Shown: positions 26,901 to 38,475 of the stretch, piece by piece
Layout: each line of letters opens with the position of its first letter
How positions within the stretch are numbered: the first letter of the stretch is position 1
Origin: Augochlora pura
Lineage: Eukaryota; Arthropoda; Insecta; Hymenoptera; Halictidae
Assembly: GCF_028453695.1 (NCBI RefSeq)
Contig: NC_135774.1
Span: forward strand, 496,001 to 560,000
DNA length: 64,000 bases
Direction of reading: 5' to 3'
Made by a program: the position numbers and the translations under genes
The notes under the pieces: generated by a model
What the model saw: the letters and a program-made list of their open reading frames with translations, nothing else
What the model was told of the DNA's origin: nothing
Database searches by the model: none

Positions 26901-29900
26901 GATCAACGGCGACTCTACGCCCAATCGTTCACGGCCGCGGACTGGAGAAAAATAACAGAAAAAGGAGGCAAGACGTTTTACAGCCTCGATATCCTTGTTA
27001 AGCAAAGGCAGCGACTCAATAAGCTCGCATGCTCGATCGTAAAGTTGGATCGCGGAAAGGGATTCTTTTTCCATGGGCAATAATTTATGATAACCGGGGC
27101 CGCCGTGGAGAAGAACGAGCTCGCGTCAAGTCGTAACCGGATATCGTCTTACGAGCAGTGTAATTATTTTTCAACGAGGCCGAGGGCCCGAGAGGCCGAG
27201 GAGACGAGAAAGGAGGAGAGAACGCGAGCGGGGAGAGCCGCGAGCCGCGGTGCAGCCAGAGGTGAGTCGAACAAGATCGGCGACGAGAGGGCGCGGCGGT
27301 CTCGCGCGAGATTTCGCGCTTCACCCCATAATTACGCGATCCTGAGAATTCATTAGCGCGTTAACCAGGTGCGAGCAGCATCGGCCGCCCCGACGATCGA
27401 GGGAACGGAGAGAGCCAGCCTCGAGTTCCTGCCTCGGGCAAAAAATTAATCCCGTCGGATTAACCGGCCCGTTATAATTACCAAGTACTATATAGAAAGC
27501 GTTAACGGCCGAGAGGATGCGGGAGGGTCGGCCCAGTCTGCCCGAACATTCGCGATACGACCGGATTAATTAGGTTCCTCTTCTCGTTGCGCGCGTTCTT
27601 GCCCGAGGCCGAGACGCGCCGTGCCCGGCACCATCGGCGTCCATTTCGATCGGACACGCGCCAAATATTCTTCTTGCCATCGACACCGGATATCCGGCGG
27701 TCGACGAGCGCGAAAGTGATCGACTCGTTCTCGAGAACCGTTGCTGCGCGGACACGTGGGACAACAACTAGCGAGTCCATAAATCGCTCGCTAACCTATT
27801 CGAACGCTTCAACGAAGGAGCTGCTGCGTCGAATCGTTTCGACAATGGAACGATTTTACTTTGTTGGCGAGCGCGATATCCGGAGCTCGATGGACCACAG
27901 CCGCTCGTAAAATCGTACATCCGGGCTAGGCCACCCGTCCGTTCTTCTTACCGGAGACGAAGAGCTTTCGGAGCGGCGGAATAAAGAGTTTAGCGATCGA
28001 TTGGCTTTTTATCGTACGGATTGCGGATCGAGAGAGTCGATGCCGCGATGCTCGTGCGAGACGCGAGAGGAGAGAGGAGTGAGGAGAGAGGAGAGAGAGG
28101 AGAGAGAGGGGAGGGGAAAGGGGAGAGCGGAGAGCGCGCGGGCGAGCGGTCTCGGGGGCCCCGAACGATTTATGCCCGGCGACTTATTTGGCAGCATTGT
28201 TTACGGGCCAGGAAGCAGTTTGTCCCGGACACTCGGCTCCTTTTTTGCGATATAATTGCAGATTCTGCGCGTCCGCACTGCCAGGGCGGTCCTTTTTTGC
28301 GGCGGATCTTTCTGTCCGAGTCCCGAGCGCGCCATAAGAAACTCGCACCGGCAAAGCAAGGCAAGGCAAGACAAGGCATGGCGCGACCATGCTCCTCCGC
28401 CGCCTCTCGCCCTCTCACCCTCTCGTCCTCCCCCTCTTGGTCGCTACGCACTACGCGTTCCTCTCACCCGTCTCTATAGACGTACTACTTTATCGCAACG
28501 TCCTCCTTTTTCTACCAGCCGCGATATTTCCCACTCCTCTTCGCCGAGTCGCTTTTACGGTAGCTCGAAAACCGACGTGTCCTGATTTTTGTCCTTCTTC
28601 TTTCCTCGTCCTCGTCCACGTCCACGTCCACGTCCAAGTCCTCCTCTCTCAAGCTCCTCTGCTCTTGCAGCTCCCACGGCTCCCAGAGCTCCCACGGATC
28701 CTCGACTCGTCACCTTCACCCTGGGCCACCGATCGTTCGAATCGTAGGTTCGGCCGGGACAAAGGTGGAGAAAGTGTGCACGCACGGAATCGCAAGCCTC
28801 CCGAAACTCGATAGTCTGCCGCCAAGGACGAGGTAATAAAGAAATCGAACCCATCTATACCGTCGCAGCGGTGATTTCAAGCTCGGCACTCGATTCTGTG
28901 AATCAAGCTGTTTCGTTCTTTGACCGCAAGCTCGGACCATTATGTTGCGAACGATTCGGTGTACGCGTTGAAAATTTCCCAGCGATCGGTCAGCACGCGC
29001 CAGGCACAGTTCCTCCTAATTGCAAGCTCGAACGATGCGAAACGAATACGTTCGCTTGTTAACCTGTCCTTTGAATTTCGCTCGATTTTATGCACTCGTA
29101 AACTAAACTCGCCCGCGAACGATGATCGCGTCGAGGTGAATTTATGCGACCGGTCGTTGTCGATGCGTTAACGAGGGCTATCATCGTCGGTAAGCATGCC
29201 AAATTGACGTTACCCGATATACGACTCCGCTCCGAATCACGGCGATCTAATATTACGCCGATCAACGTCCGTATCCAACGAAGATGACATATCTTCGACG
29301 ATGTAATTGGAGCAAGATGTATTTACGCGACGGAACCTATCATCTTCTCGCCGTTCACCGGGCCTGGTCGACTCGATGATAATTGACGCGCGCGTAATAA
29401 CGGACGGCGCGCAAACTAATTAAGATCGAGCCCGCGAATTTATCAAGATCGTTTCGGGACATGGTATTAACGACGGGACCCCTAACGCGCGGACATGTAA
29501 AACCGATACGCTGTGCACGATGTAGCCTACTTTGTTTCTAATAATGCAACGTAAAACAATACGTTATATCGTCCGAAAGCTGGAAAAGAATTTATTGTCT
29601 ACGAGAAAAACGCGTAGAAACGGATAGATAATCGACGGAGAAAGCTAGGGGGTTCACCGTAGCAGAGAATTGACACGCAACCGCCACAACCTGTGGTCCT
29701 AAGGGGAACTCTTGGGACGAGATCGCGCATTCCCGCCTTTGTGGAGAAGCGAAGCCATAAATTCGCGTGCGCGCCGCCGACAAAAGGATCTGATAGCGGC
29801 AAAAGTTGCAGAAAACCCTTTCTATCGCCATCCACCGAGTATGGAAACGAAAGAGCCATCGTTAAAACGATACGAATCCGGTATGGACGCCAATCATCTC

Positions 29901-30180
29901 ATCGAACAACGAAACGTTCAGGAAAGGATCGCGCGTTTATAGCAAATACCAACCCTGCCGTAGAATTTACCAACATACGATTAAAGACTCGTTGCACTTC
30001 GAAGAACGATTATTTACAGCTTATCGAATCTCGCAGCTCTCTATCTCGTCTATTAGATCCTAGGTTAATTGATACAATTCGAACGAATATAACTAAGTCG
30101 AGGAGAATCCAACTCGAAGTAACAACGATCGAAAACGCGTTGGTTCTTTCACACAGCCATTAGCTCCAAGTAATTGTCGA
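24000..30180. other. Gene-poor intergenic DNA
   Basis: No supported exon. Repeats include GCGTTAC units at about 25786-25811, a TCGAA/CGAAT pentamer at 26456-26481, GAGAGG purine tract at about 28068-28125, a GGCAA pentamer at 28352-28376 and GTCCAC hexamers at about 28603-28640. From about 29 kb the sequence becomes less CpG-dense and more AT-rich. Confidence 0.55.
26456..26481. repeat. (CGAAT)n pentamer microsatellite
   Basis: Five perfect CGAAT units. It belongs to the class of CG-containing pentamers seen repeatedly across the window. Confidence 0.85.
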
Positions 30181-31640
30181 TTTCCTGAAATTAGTTGCGA
30201 ACGAATTTACAGCTGATTGAAAACCGAGATTGAGACTCGAAAAGGAGACAGAACAAAAGCAGAATCTGTTATGGTTCCCTTTCTTGCAACAACAATTTTT
30301 GTTTTAACAAATAAGATCCTCAAGTTTATTCGAATGAATCTTACGTTGGAAGACAAGGTCGATTTAAGATGGTGCCATCCGTGGCAGAATGCCGAACCTT
30401 GTTCGATGGCTACGAGTTGCGGAATTCCGCCGCATGTGTCGCTACCATTTATCTAAAAATGATTTCAAGTAGACCTTACAGAGCTATACTCGATAACAGA
30501 AAATTGATAGGTTAATCGAGTATAGCTGTGTAACGTCAACTTGGAATAACTTTTTGAGATTGGTGGAATCAATTTAAAAATTGACCCAACAGTGTAGAGG
30601 TGCTACAGAATATAGAGTTTAATAAGAAGTGACGCGCTTCGTGAAAGAGAGACAAAATTACTTACCTTTGCGATTTCTCTTATAAACCATAGTGGATGAT
30701 TCGCATCTTTCACCAAATTACACAAACTACACTTTCACCGACACAACTAGTTACATCCTACGTTTCAACTTGCCTCAACTTTCCACATCCTACCAACACC
30801 GTTTACCTACTACGGATATTTCGGATAAAGCGCCCCCCAAGCGAAACCATCTATGGTTTCTCGCCCATGTCGACATCTCCCGTTCTCTTTCTAAAACAAC
30901 TCCGCGAAACAATACGCGTACAAATAAAAATGTTTCAAACGAGGAAACCGAAATTCCCACAACTAATTTCGCTGGAACGAAATCTTGCAGAATAGTGACA
31001 TATTCCCTCGTTAAAATAGTTCATTAACTTTGTAATAGTAATCATACAAAGCAATCTCTGAATATCTTAGCAAAAGACATTTAAGCAAAACTTTAAGCAA
31101 TTAAGTTTATATATTTTGTATGAAAATGCTGGATACAGTTAACTTCGTTCGATCGATGAACGAGATTTATCTTAGCTAGTAGGACAAGTTTAAATAAGCT
31201 ACTACAAAATTGCATTACCTACCTGTAACCCCTTATTTGCGACGTGTAGCGTGTAGCCTTCGAGTTTAAAGTAAAAGATCTGGATTTCAATCTGAAAGCC
31301 AACAGATAGAAAATATACTACTGAAACAAATTATTGTATAGAGAAATTTTAAGTAGAAATCGGCCAACCTTGTTGGAATTACACATTAAAAACGTTTTCT
31401 TTTTTATTAACGATAGGCGTCGTTACTTATTACACAAATTGGTACAAACTTCGATTCTTGCGCTGTTAAGTTGGATCGAGAAATATCGATTGCTAAGCAA
31501 GGTATATCGAACACATTTTAGTTGAAACTTCGAACGCTAGGCGGTGATAATGTGTAGTCGAACATCAAAGCTTTGTGTTTATGTTTATATTTTTATGTTT
31601 ATATCGTAAGGCGTGTAAACAATCTTCTTTGACATTTGTC
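30181..31640. other. AT-rich intergenic region upstream of fused
   Basis: This is clearly more AT-rich than the 30 kb before it. It holds a 13-bp perfect inverted repeat (30482-30494 with 30515-30527) and a short block at about 30300-30450 open on both strands. It also holds a minus-strand ATG followed by a consensus splice donor (30690-30666). None is enough to call a gene. The 5' UTR and promoter of fused should lie at its right end. Confidence 0.5.
30482..30527. repeat. 13-bp perfect inverted repeat (hairpin)
   Basis: AGCTATACTCGAT at 30482-30494 is exactly complementary to ATCGAGTATAGCT at 30515-30527, with a 20-base loop. The pairing stops at both ends of the 13 bp. It could be a hairpin RNA, the core of a miniature element, or chance. 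Confidence 0.8.
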
Positions 31641-31722
31641 CTTCCTAACCTGACAATGGTGCATTGTTGTGAACATTCTTAAAAGTTTCTGGTTGATTTT
31701 AGTGTTATGTACGTACAGAACA

Positions 31723-34086
31723 ATGGCGCTCGGGGCATACGTAGCATGCGAATTGGTTGGCGAAGGTTCGTTTGGACAAGTATTCAAAGCTAAACGATAC
31801 TTCGATGGTGAAACAGTAGCCATTAAAGCTGTTCAAAAGGTAAGGAAAATGCTTTCATTTCCGATTTCTTCGATATCTCAATTATACAATGTTCGTATAC
31901 GTATCCGTTCGTATTGTTTATATCTGTAATCGTATAGCATGGTAGATCGAACGACGAACTGAAAAGTTTGCGTCAAGAATGGGAAATCCAACGAGAGCTT
32001 CAACATCCAAACATAGTACCAATATACGGATGCTACGAAAATAAGACTGAGGTATGGACGCGTAGGTCGCGACGAGTACGCATTGTATATATATCGTGCG
32101 TCTCAATTGTCAAGCCGAAATGAATCTTTCCTCAGATATGGGTTGAAACAGAATACGTGGCCAAGGACTTGCACAAGGTACTAAAGACTAGTAAAAATTG
32201 CAGATTATCCATCGAAAGAACTCAAGCAATAACGTGTGATCTAGTCTCTGCATTGTATTACTTACACTCCAAGGGAATATTGCACAGGTTTGTTAGTTTA
32301 TAATTTAGACTATTACCTCGATGCTAACAAATGATTGTATTTCTTAGGGACATTAAGCCACAAAATGTATTAATAAAAGAGAATGGACAAGCGATGCTAT
32401 GCGATTTTGGATTTGCACGCAGTATGCAAACAGGTACACGGGTATTAACTTCCATAAAAGGAACACCATTGTACATGGCTCCAGAGCTTATGGAGGAACA
32501 GCCTTACGATCATAATGTTGATTTATGGTAAACTAGCTCCTTAGATATACAAATTTGGTGCCATGTAAATACAAATCAATCTACTTTTAGGTCACTTGGT
32601 TGTATAGTGTTCGAGATAGTTACAGGTGCTCCACCATTCAATACAAATTCTATTCTACACTTGATCAGATTAATAAGAGATGTACAGATAAAGTGGCCAG
32701 ATTTTATTTCTGATAACTGCAAGAATTTCCTACAGGTCGTAATAAATTTGAATTCTTACAAAACTCCGATACCAAAGATTCTCTCTTTTTTTTTTTTCAT
32801 TCAAACTGACGTTCCGATAATGCGTTTGCAAACAGAGACTACTACAGAAGGATCCATCGCGAAGATTGACATGGCCCGCCCTTTTAGTAGATCCATTCGT
32901 GAAGGACGGAGTCTTAATAATCGACGGTGACACGAGTAACGCGTCGCTAATGCCGAAGAACGATTTAACAAAAGATGACTCTGTACCACGAAACAATTGT
33001 TTATCCGATTGGAATCCAGTGATGGTCGAAAGTAATATCGAAAACGAAGAATGGATCGCGTTCTTACAGAAATCCATGGAGGAAATCATGGACGGCGAAA
33101 TGGACTCGTTGCTGCAACAAAATTGTGTCTCAGTATTCGTGTCCCCGCTAAGAAATCCACGGGCCAGTTGTCGAGTTGTTAAATACGTAGCTTGTCTACT
33201 TTCGTTACCATTCGTCGTCCCGAATGGTCAGCCGAAAGACTGTCTTTCGAAAATCGAGAAAATCTATTTAGACGTTTGGGTTGTACCGAATCTTGTGTTT
33301 GCATTGAAACTTTTCATGTTCAAGGAATCCCGTAATACGAACAAGGCCTGTAAATCTGGAATCACGGATAGTAGCCTCGCGACAAATTGGAACGCGAACC
33401 GCCTAGAAACTCTGGAGTATGCGATACTGTTACTTTGTAGACTAGTTCACAACCAGCAGAAATTTCTAGCTCAGTTTTGTGACGCAATTTATCTCGTCAA
33501 TGGAATCGAATTTCTGAAAGAATTGTTAAAATTGAGGGAGGAACGGATTCTCGGGAATCTCGTTGCGATTTTTAACGAGATACTGCGGTCTCGGCCAGAA
33601 AACGCAAATCTAGTGAAAACCGTTGTTCTAATCTGGGATAAACCGGGTAAGTACGATCTATATCTATCACTTTACGCATGCAAGGTAAAACGTAACTTGT
33701 GCCGGGCCTCAAATCGATCAACTCTAATTTGAAATCCGATCACTTTTTCGATCTTTCAATAGAGGACGCAGCGGTGATGCTTTGCCGTCTCGTAGCAGCC
33801 TCGGACGATATAACCGCCGCAAGATGTTGCCGGTTGATCAGACTGCTAGGTGGATGTTTTCGAACGACACTGGAAAGCGTATGGTCGAACGTATTAAACG
33901 TAGGTATACTAAGTGCAAAAACATTGAACGACATCGGTCCAGATTTTCCCGAAGTAAGTGATACAGGATTAATTTCCGCCGATTCCGACTTTAATTTGAA
34001 TTTTTAATTCCGGTGAGTGCGAATGATCTGTCGATTTTCAGACCGGTGACGAAACGAGAGCACTTTCTGCAATTGAAGATCGATGA
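31723..34086 (+). CDS. fu: Fused, Hedgehog-pathway Ser/Thr kinase
   Basis: Fused (STK36 family) phosphorylates Costal-2 and related targets and transmits the Hedgehog signal in the cytoplasm. I assemble eight exons: 31723-31839, 31938-32051, 32136-32287, 32348-32527, 32591-32735, 32836-33646, 33763-33953 and 34042-34086. All junctions are GT-AG with matching phases, and together they give 584 residues. The N-terminal kinase domain (about 1-265) shows GEGSFGQV (13-20), the ATP lysine (K35), HRDIKPQN (127-134), DFG (147-149), the activation segment TSIKGTPLYMAPE (162-174), then DLWSLG and LLQKDPSRRLTWP. This closely follows insect Fused. The start has a good context (aacaATGG) and two short out-of-frame ATGs precede it. 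About 320 residues follow the kinase. Drosophila Fused has about 805 residues, so the last exon is tentative. Read-through of the last intron would stop at 34005-34007. The gene converges on the astacin gene. Confidence 0.95.
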
Positions 34087-34261
34087 ATCCTATTGCGAGA
34101 GACAATGCTATCTACCAGGTTGCAGAGCCAGCTATCGGTTCCTGGAGTTTTCTCATAACTTTCCGCTCGAACTCGTATTCTCGTTTGTACACAAAGAAAA
34201 AAAAGAGTATTTTTTAAAAATATGGTTCTTTCGTTGTATCGGTGATTGCTTAGTTAAGCTT

Positions 34262-34284
34262 TTTATTATATCTGACTTTTTATT
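34262..34284 (-). terminator. Polyadenylation signals of the astacin gene
   Basis: Two AATAAA hexamers occur on the minus strand, at 34284-34279 and 34267-34262, about 120-140 bases past the astacin stop codon. They lie within 200 bases of the fused stop codon on the other strand, so the two 3' UTRs probably abut or overlap. Confidence 0.6.
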
Positions 34285-34402
34285 GGCTGACAGAGAAGAC
34301 GGAGAAAAGACAGCATAAACATCGGAAAGAATCGGAGTAACATTCGATCCTGTCGTATTACAAAAGTACGAGAGGAAGGGTTCATTTGCAGGTTCCGTCG
34401 AG

Positions 34403-35677
34403 TCATCGGTTGCGACACTCATCCTTGTACATTGCTTGCAGCTTGAGTACATCCTTCCCGCTAAGACCCTTTCGTTGCCCAAGCTTCACTCCTTTTTTCT
34501 GCGTAACACGTATATCGTACATTGTCTATTATCCTGGACGCGTTAACTAGCTAGTACAGTATAGTATAGTACATACTTTTGGGGTAATAGTCGGTTCGCC
34601 GTTTTTCGAGAACGCATAAGAACTGTAGTGCATCACGCTCGTGTAGTCGTAGCCGATCCCAAAATCGGTAACAGTCCGATTATCGTATTTATTGAAATTG
34701 TGTTCTTTGCCTGAAATCATGGTCAACGATAGTTCGGCGGTGCAGCGGACGGGCAAATAGATCGCACTTACCCGGTTTTACGTTCGTCCAATTTATCGCG
34801 ACCCACTGGTCACGGTCTGCTGCACTCTGTTGATGATAAAAGCCCACCGCGTGCATCAATTCGTGAACGATCACGCCGTGATGCACGCATCCTGGACTTT
34901 GTAAATTTAGTTCTTGCCCGCGATCGTGTCGACCAACCAAAGACCAACAACCGGACATTTTCCCTTGTATCGTGATGTAGTCAGTATCCGTCTTCTCATA
35001 AGGTCGAAAACGTAAACACGTACTCTCGTGGTATTCCTCCATGGCATCTTTGATCAGCTTGATCTCTTCTTCGTCTAGGAACACGAGGCGCAGCCGTGAA
35101 ACGTCAATGTCAACGTCAACGCCGAATCCCGTTTAGGAATCGATCGACAAAAATATCCAATTACCAAACTCCTCTTCCTTTATGTAGTACGGTACTATTC
35201 CAGCGGGCCAACGGGACGCAGTTTTCACTAAACCGTTCTTCGGTTCAGCATCTCCTTCCTTCGACGGATGCAGCATTATGTCTCCTTCGAACAGACCGCT
35301 CAGCTCCCAGAGATTCTCCCTATCCTCTCTCGTCCAAGACTTTATACGGTGTGCTGTTGCGAACAAAGGATATAACGGTACAACGCGTTCCGAACAGATT
35401 TTACCTACGTAGAGATATTCGTCGTCGATCGATGTCGTGTTCGTTTACCAATGGTTCGATGCGCGTGTTTTTCATCGAAAATGCCTCGGTGCTTCGGAGT
35501 CGGAGGAACAACCGGTACCGATCGAGTTTGATTCGTCGCTTCAGAGTTTGCACGATCGTCGAGTTTCATCGTTGAAGTTACCGTCGTAACCGATAGCAAG
35601 AAGAACAAAAATGATAACACTAATGGTACTATTGACCGCGTTAACGCGATATTTTTCTGAACTATTCCAAATTTCAT
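34403..35677 (-). CDS. Secreted astacin-family zinc metalloprotease
   Basis: A zinc endopeptidase of the astacin (M12A) family, predicted to be secreted as a zymogen. I assemble five minus-strand exons: 35677-35449, 35353-35165, 35074-34772, 34710-34577 and 34498-34403. They are all GT-AG with consistent phases and give 316 residues. The protein opens with a hydrophobic signal segment (about 12-34), then a propeptide carrying FEGD, the motif that supplies the inhibitory aspartate in astacins. The catalytic domain starts near residue 125 (RWPAGIVPYYI). It has the zinc site HELMHAVGFYH at about 210-220 and the Met-turn SVMHY with its zinc-binding tyrosine. It ends shortly after LSGKDVLKLQAMY with no CUB or EGF domain. 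The start is the first ATG of the signal-peptide frame. The substrate cannot be told from sequence. AATAAA signals follow about 120 bases past the stop. Confidence 0.93.
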
Positions 35678-36194
35678 ATTGTTCGGTAAATAGTCTGGTA
35701 ACAATCAAGCTACAGTGTACGAGTGTTCAAACGACTTACCGAATCATTATATACCTACGAAAATACTCGTATTTGAACCATTTAACATCCACTTCACGTA
35801 TCTTGTTATCAACCATTGCTTAACGAAACTCGTTTGCCGCTGATATAGTTGAGTCGCGAGCACCGTGGTTGTATATTAAATTTGGTTCCTCTCTGTCCTT
35901 TAAGGGTTACCATTTCTCACTCTGCACGGAGAAACCATGGATGTTTGTCCATGTGCACCGCGGTAGACTGCTCGCATAGTTAATCTAACGAATGAACATT
36001 CTTGTTATCGTTTTCGCGGTAAACGGTAATTTGTAACAACTGAAGCGATATTCATCGCGCTAATTAATTTCGTTCCGTGGCATAGTTTCCCACGCGCAAT
36101 GTGTCGTTGTTGTCGCCGTCGCCGTCACCGTCACCGTTACCGTCACCGTCGTCGATATGCAAATTCATAGAATAATAACGACAGAGAGATCGCG

Positions 36195-36680
36195 ATGCGA
36201 ATATCAACTTGGCTTTTTATCTGGTTTATCTATTCGTGGTCGGCGGTATATGTGGTTGTTTTAAACTGTAACCCGTTAAGTCGCCATTGCCGCGATAAGT
36301 TAAAACTGTTCGAGAAAAACGTTCGCTCGGACAGTCCGTTTCCTTCAACAGTCGACAGTCACGGAATGCTATCGTTCTCGGAAGTTTCTTTTGCCGAATT
36401 CGCGATCTCTGTTGTACACGGAGCTATAACCGGGGTACCTGCCACAGCTACATCGAGCGCGACGGATGGACAGAAATATGAAAAAAATGGAAGGAACGTA
36501 CTCGACGATGATCTGCGAATCGCCGACTCCGGATTCTCGGGACAGCTGGAGATCATGGTATCGGACATTGGATTGCGTCGCCTATGTAGGTCAAAATGGT
36601 TCGGCACTCGGCCATACGGCTTGGCACGCGGACGTACTGCAACATCTTATCGAGCGTCCGTCCAGCACTCGGTTTCCTAA
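36195..36680 (+). CDS. Candidate orphan secreted protein, uncertain
   Basis: An ATG-initiated frame of 161 codons. I do not recognise the protein. It starts with a short basic residue, then a Trp/Phe/Ile-rich hydrophobic stretch (about residues 5-24) that resembles a signal peptide or anchor. A segment with two cysteines follows (NCNPLSRHC). The remainder is Ser/Asp-rich with no motif. It lies in the upstream region of the divergent astacin gene, and a second frame (36466-36852) overlaps it, so at most one is real. No splice pair joins the two sensibly. A chance frame is at least as likely as a gene. Confidence 0.2.
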   Translation: MRISTWLFIWFIYSWSAVYVVVLNCNPLSRHCRDKLKLFEKNVRSDSPFPSTVDSHGMLSFSEVSFAEFAISVVHGAITGVPATATSSATDGQKYEKNGRNVLDDDLRIADSGFSGQLEIMVSDIGLRRLCRSKWFGTRPYGLARGRTATSYRASVQHSVS

Positions 36681-38432
36681 CTTGTTTCTCGGTGAAGACA
36701 GATTCGGGAGAGATGCTGCAGAGAATTCGGAACGATGGATATTAATAAATGAAAAAATGCGTGTTGCGCTTGATAAATCTTCTCTGAAACAGCACCGAAA
36801 GCAGGGTCAACGACCCACCTGTTCCAGATTCGGGTGGCTCGACGTAGCCTAAATTCTAACCGGACCTGTTGAAACCGCGATGGGAGGGAATGGTTATTTC
36901 ACGTTCGTAACGTCGAATGCAAATTTTTACCGATAGAATTTTTGTCAGCTTTTCCTCGCGATTCTCCGCGTTCCGTTCCGAATCGTATGATATCGGGTCG
37001 CATAAAAGCAAATCTGATATTCCTTTTTTCCCTTCGTAGATGTAGACAAAATGTTTGGATGTTGGTTGCGCATGCACGATCTGGACGAGGACCGTGACCC
37101 GATCGCAGGATAGTGCATTCGTTCGCTGCAACTCCGCTCGATAACGTAAGTTTTCGAATCCGTATATAAAAACATTTGACATCTCGCAAGCGTTTTGAAT
37201 TCGTTTGTCTTATATAATGACGCTATTTTCGACCAGCCTTCTACGTAATCGTATCGGCATTATATTAATATTTTTCGTAGAAATACTTTTCTTTCGACGC
37301 TTTATAACAATTCTTTTACAGTCGATGTTAGGAGATAACGGTTTCGATGAGCACGATAATCGATGATAATAGCATCGATAAGAATAATATTGAATGTGCT
37401 CGATGTTCGTCGAGTACGTTGCCGCTGGTGCTCCCTCGTGAACCACTGACCCACTGGGGCCATATGGAAACATTGGTACTCGGAACCGTCTCGAGCCTTG
37501 AGACGAGAATGTATTTCGGTAGCGGGTACATTGACCAAAAACCGATGTTCCTTCGCGGTTCATCGACCTCTTTCAGCCAGCCTCCTCCGGACCCATTCTA
37601 TCTCGTTCTCTACTTTCAATCCCGTCTCTGTCACCGCGAGCGCCGACTGCCTGTACTCGCTCGTATCACGCTCTCATCATCCCCCTTTACGTACTTTCTA
37701 TTCCTCCGAAAGCGCGAGGGAAACCGATAGCATTTCGCGAACAAACATTTTCAAGAATATTCTTTCGGAGCGTGAGGCGCAGCGATCTATCGAATATACT
37801 GTTGTCCGAACGGTTCCGAGTCTTTTTTGCAATACTCGAGATCGTCGAAATCGTTGACCACGGTTCGTTCGACCGCGCGATCCGACGACTGCACCCTGTC
37901 GAACGAAAATTCGATCGGTAGGAGGGAAACGAACGCGTAGCAAATGGAATGGTACGTGCAAGTATGCGACTACTGGGCCGTTATCTAGCGAGTAGCGGAT
38001 CGCTCGCGACGACACCTTCCCTTTCGCAAATCATCGAAATCACTCTTCTCTTGTCTCATCCCCTGGCATCGTCTTTTAGTTTCTCCGTTTTCTATTCTTC
38101 TTTCTCTCATTTTACTTTCCTCCTTCCTAGCCATTATTAGCTCAAAGTCCATTCTTCGTCCGGGTCGACGTTCGATCGAAGACCACTGGTTGAGTTTTCA
38201 AGCATCTCCCCTTTTTCTTTGCGTTTTCTCGCGCATCCCCTAGCCATACTCCTGTCGAACCCCTCCTCTTCCCCTAGCACGTTCTCGGTTCGCCTTCCTG
38301 TACGTCTCGCTTGTGTTCGAGTAACGAGTATTTCCAAGCTCTCGCGTCGGTCATACACCTGTGAGAGTGAAAGTGTCCTCCATCCCCACCAAAATTTGTG
38401 CCGCATAACCACGGTTGCGGATGCCGCCGTGT

Positions 38433-38475
38433 TCGCCTCGCCTCGCCTCGCCTCGCCTCGCCTCGCCTCGCCTCG
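38433..38475. repeat. (CGCCT)n pentamer microsatellite
   Basis: Eight near-perfect CGCCT units. This is the reverse complement of the GCGAG-type unit at 3894-3977. Confidence 0.9.
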
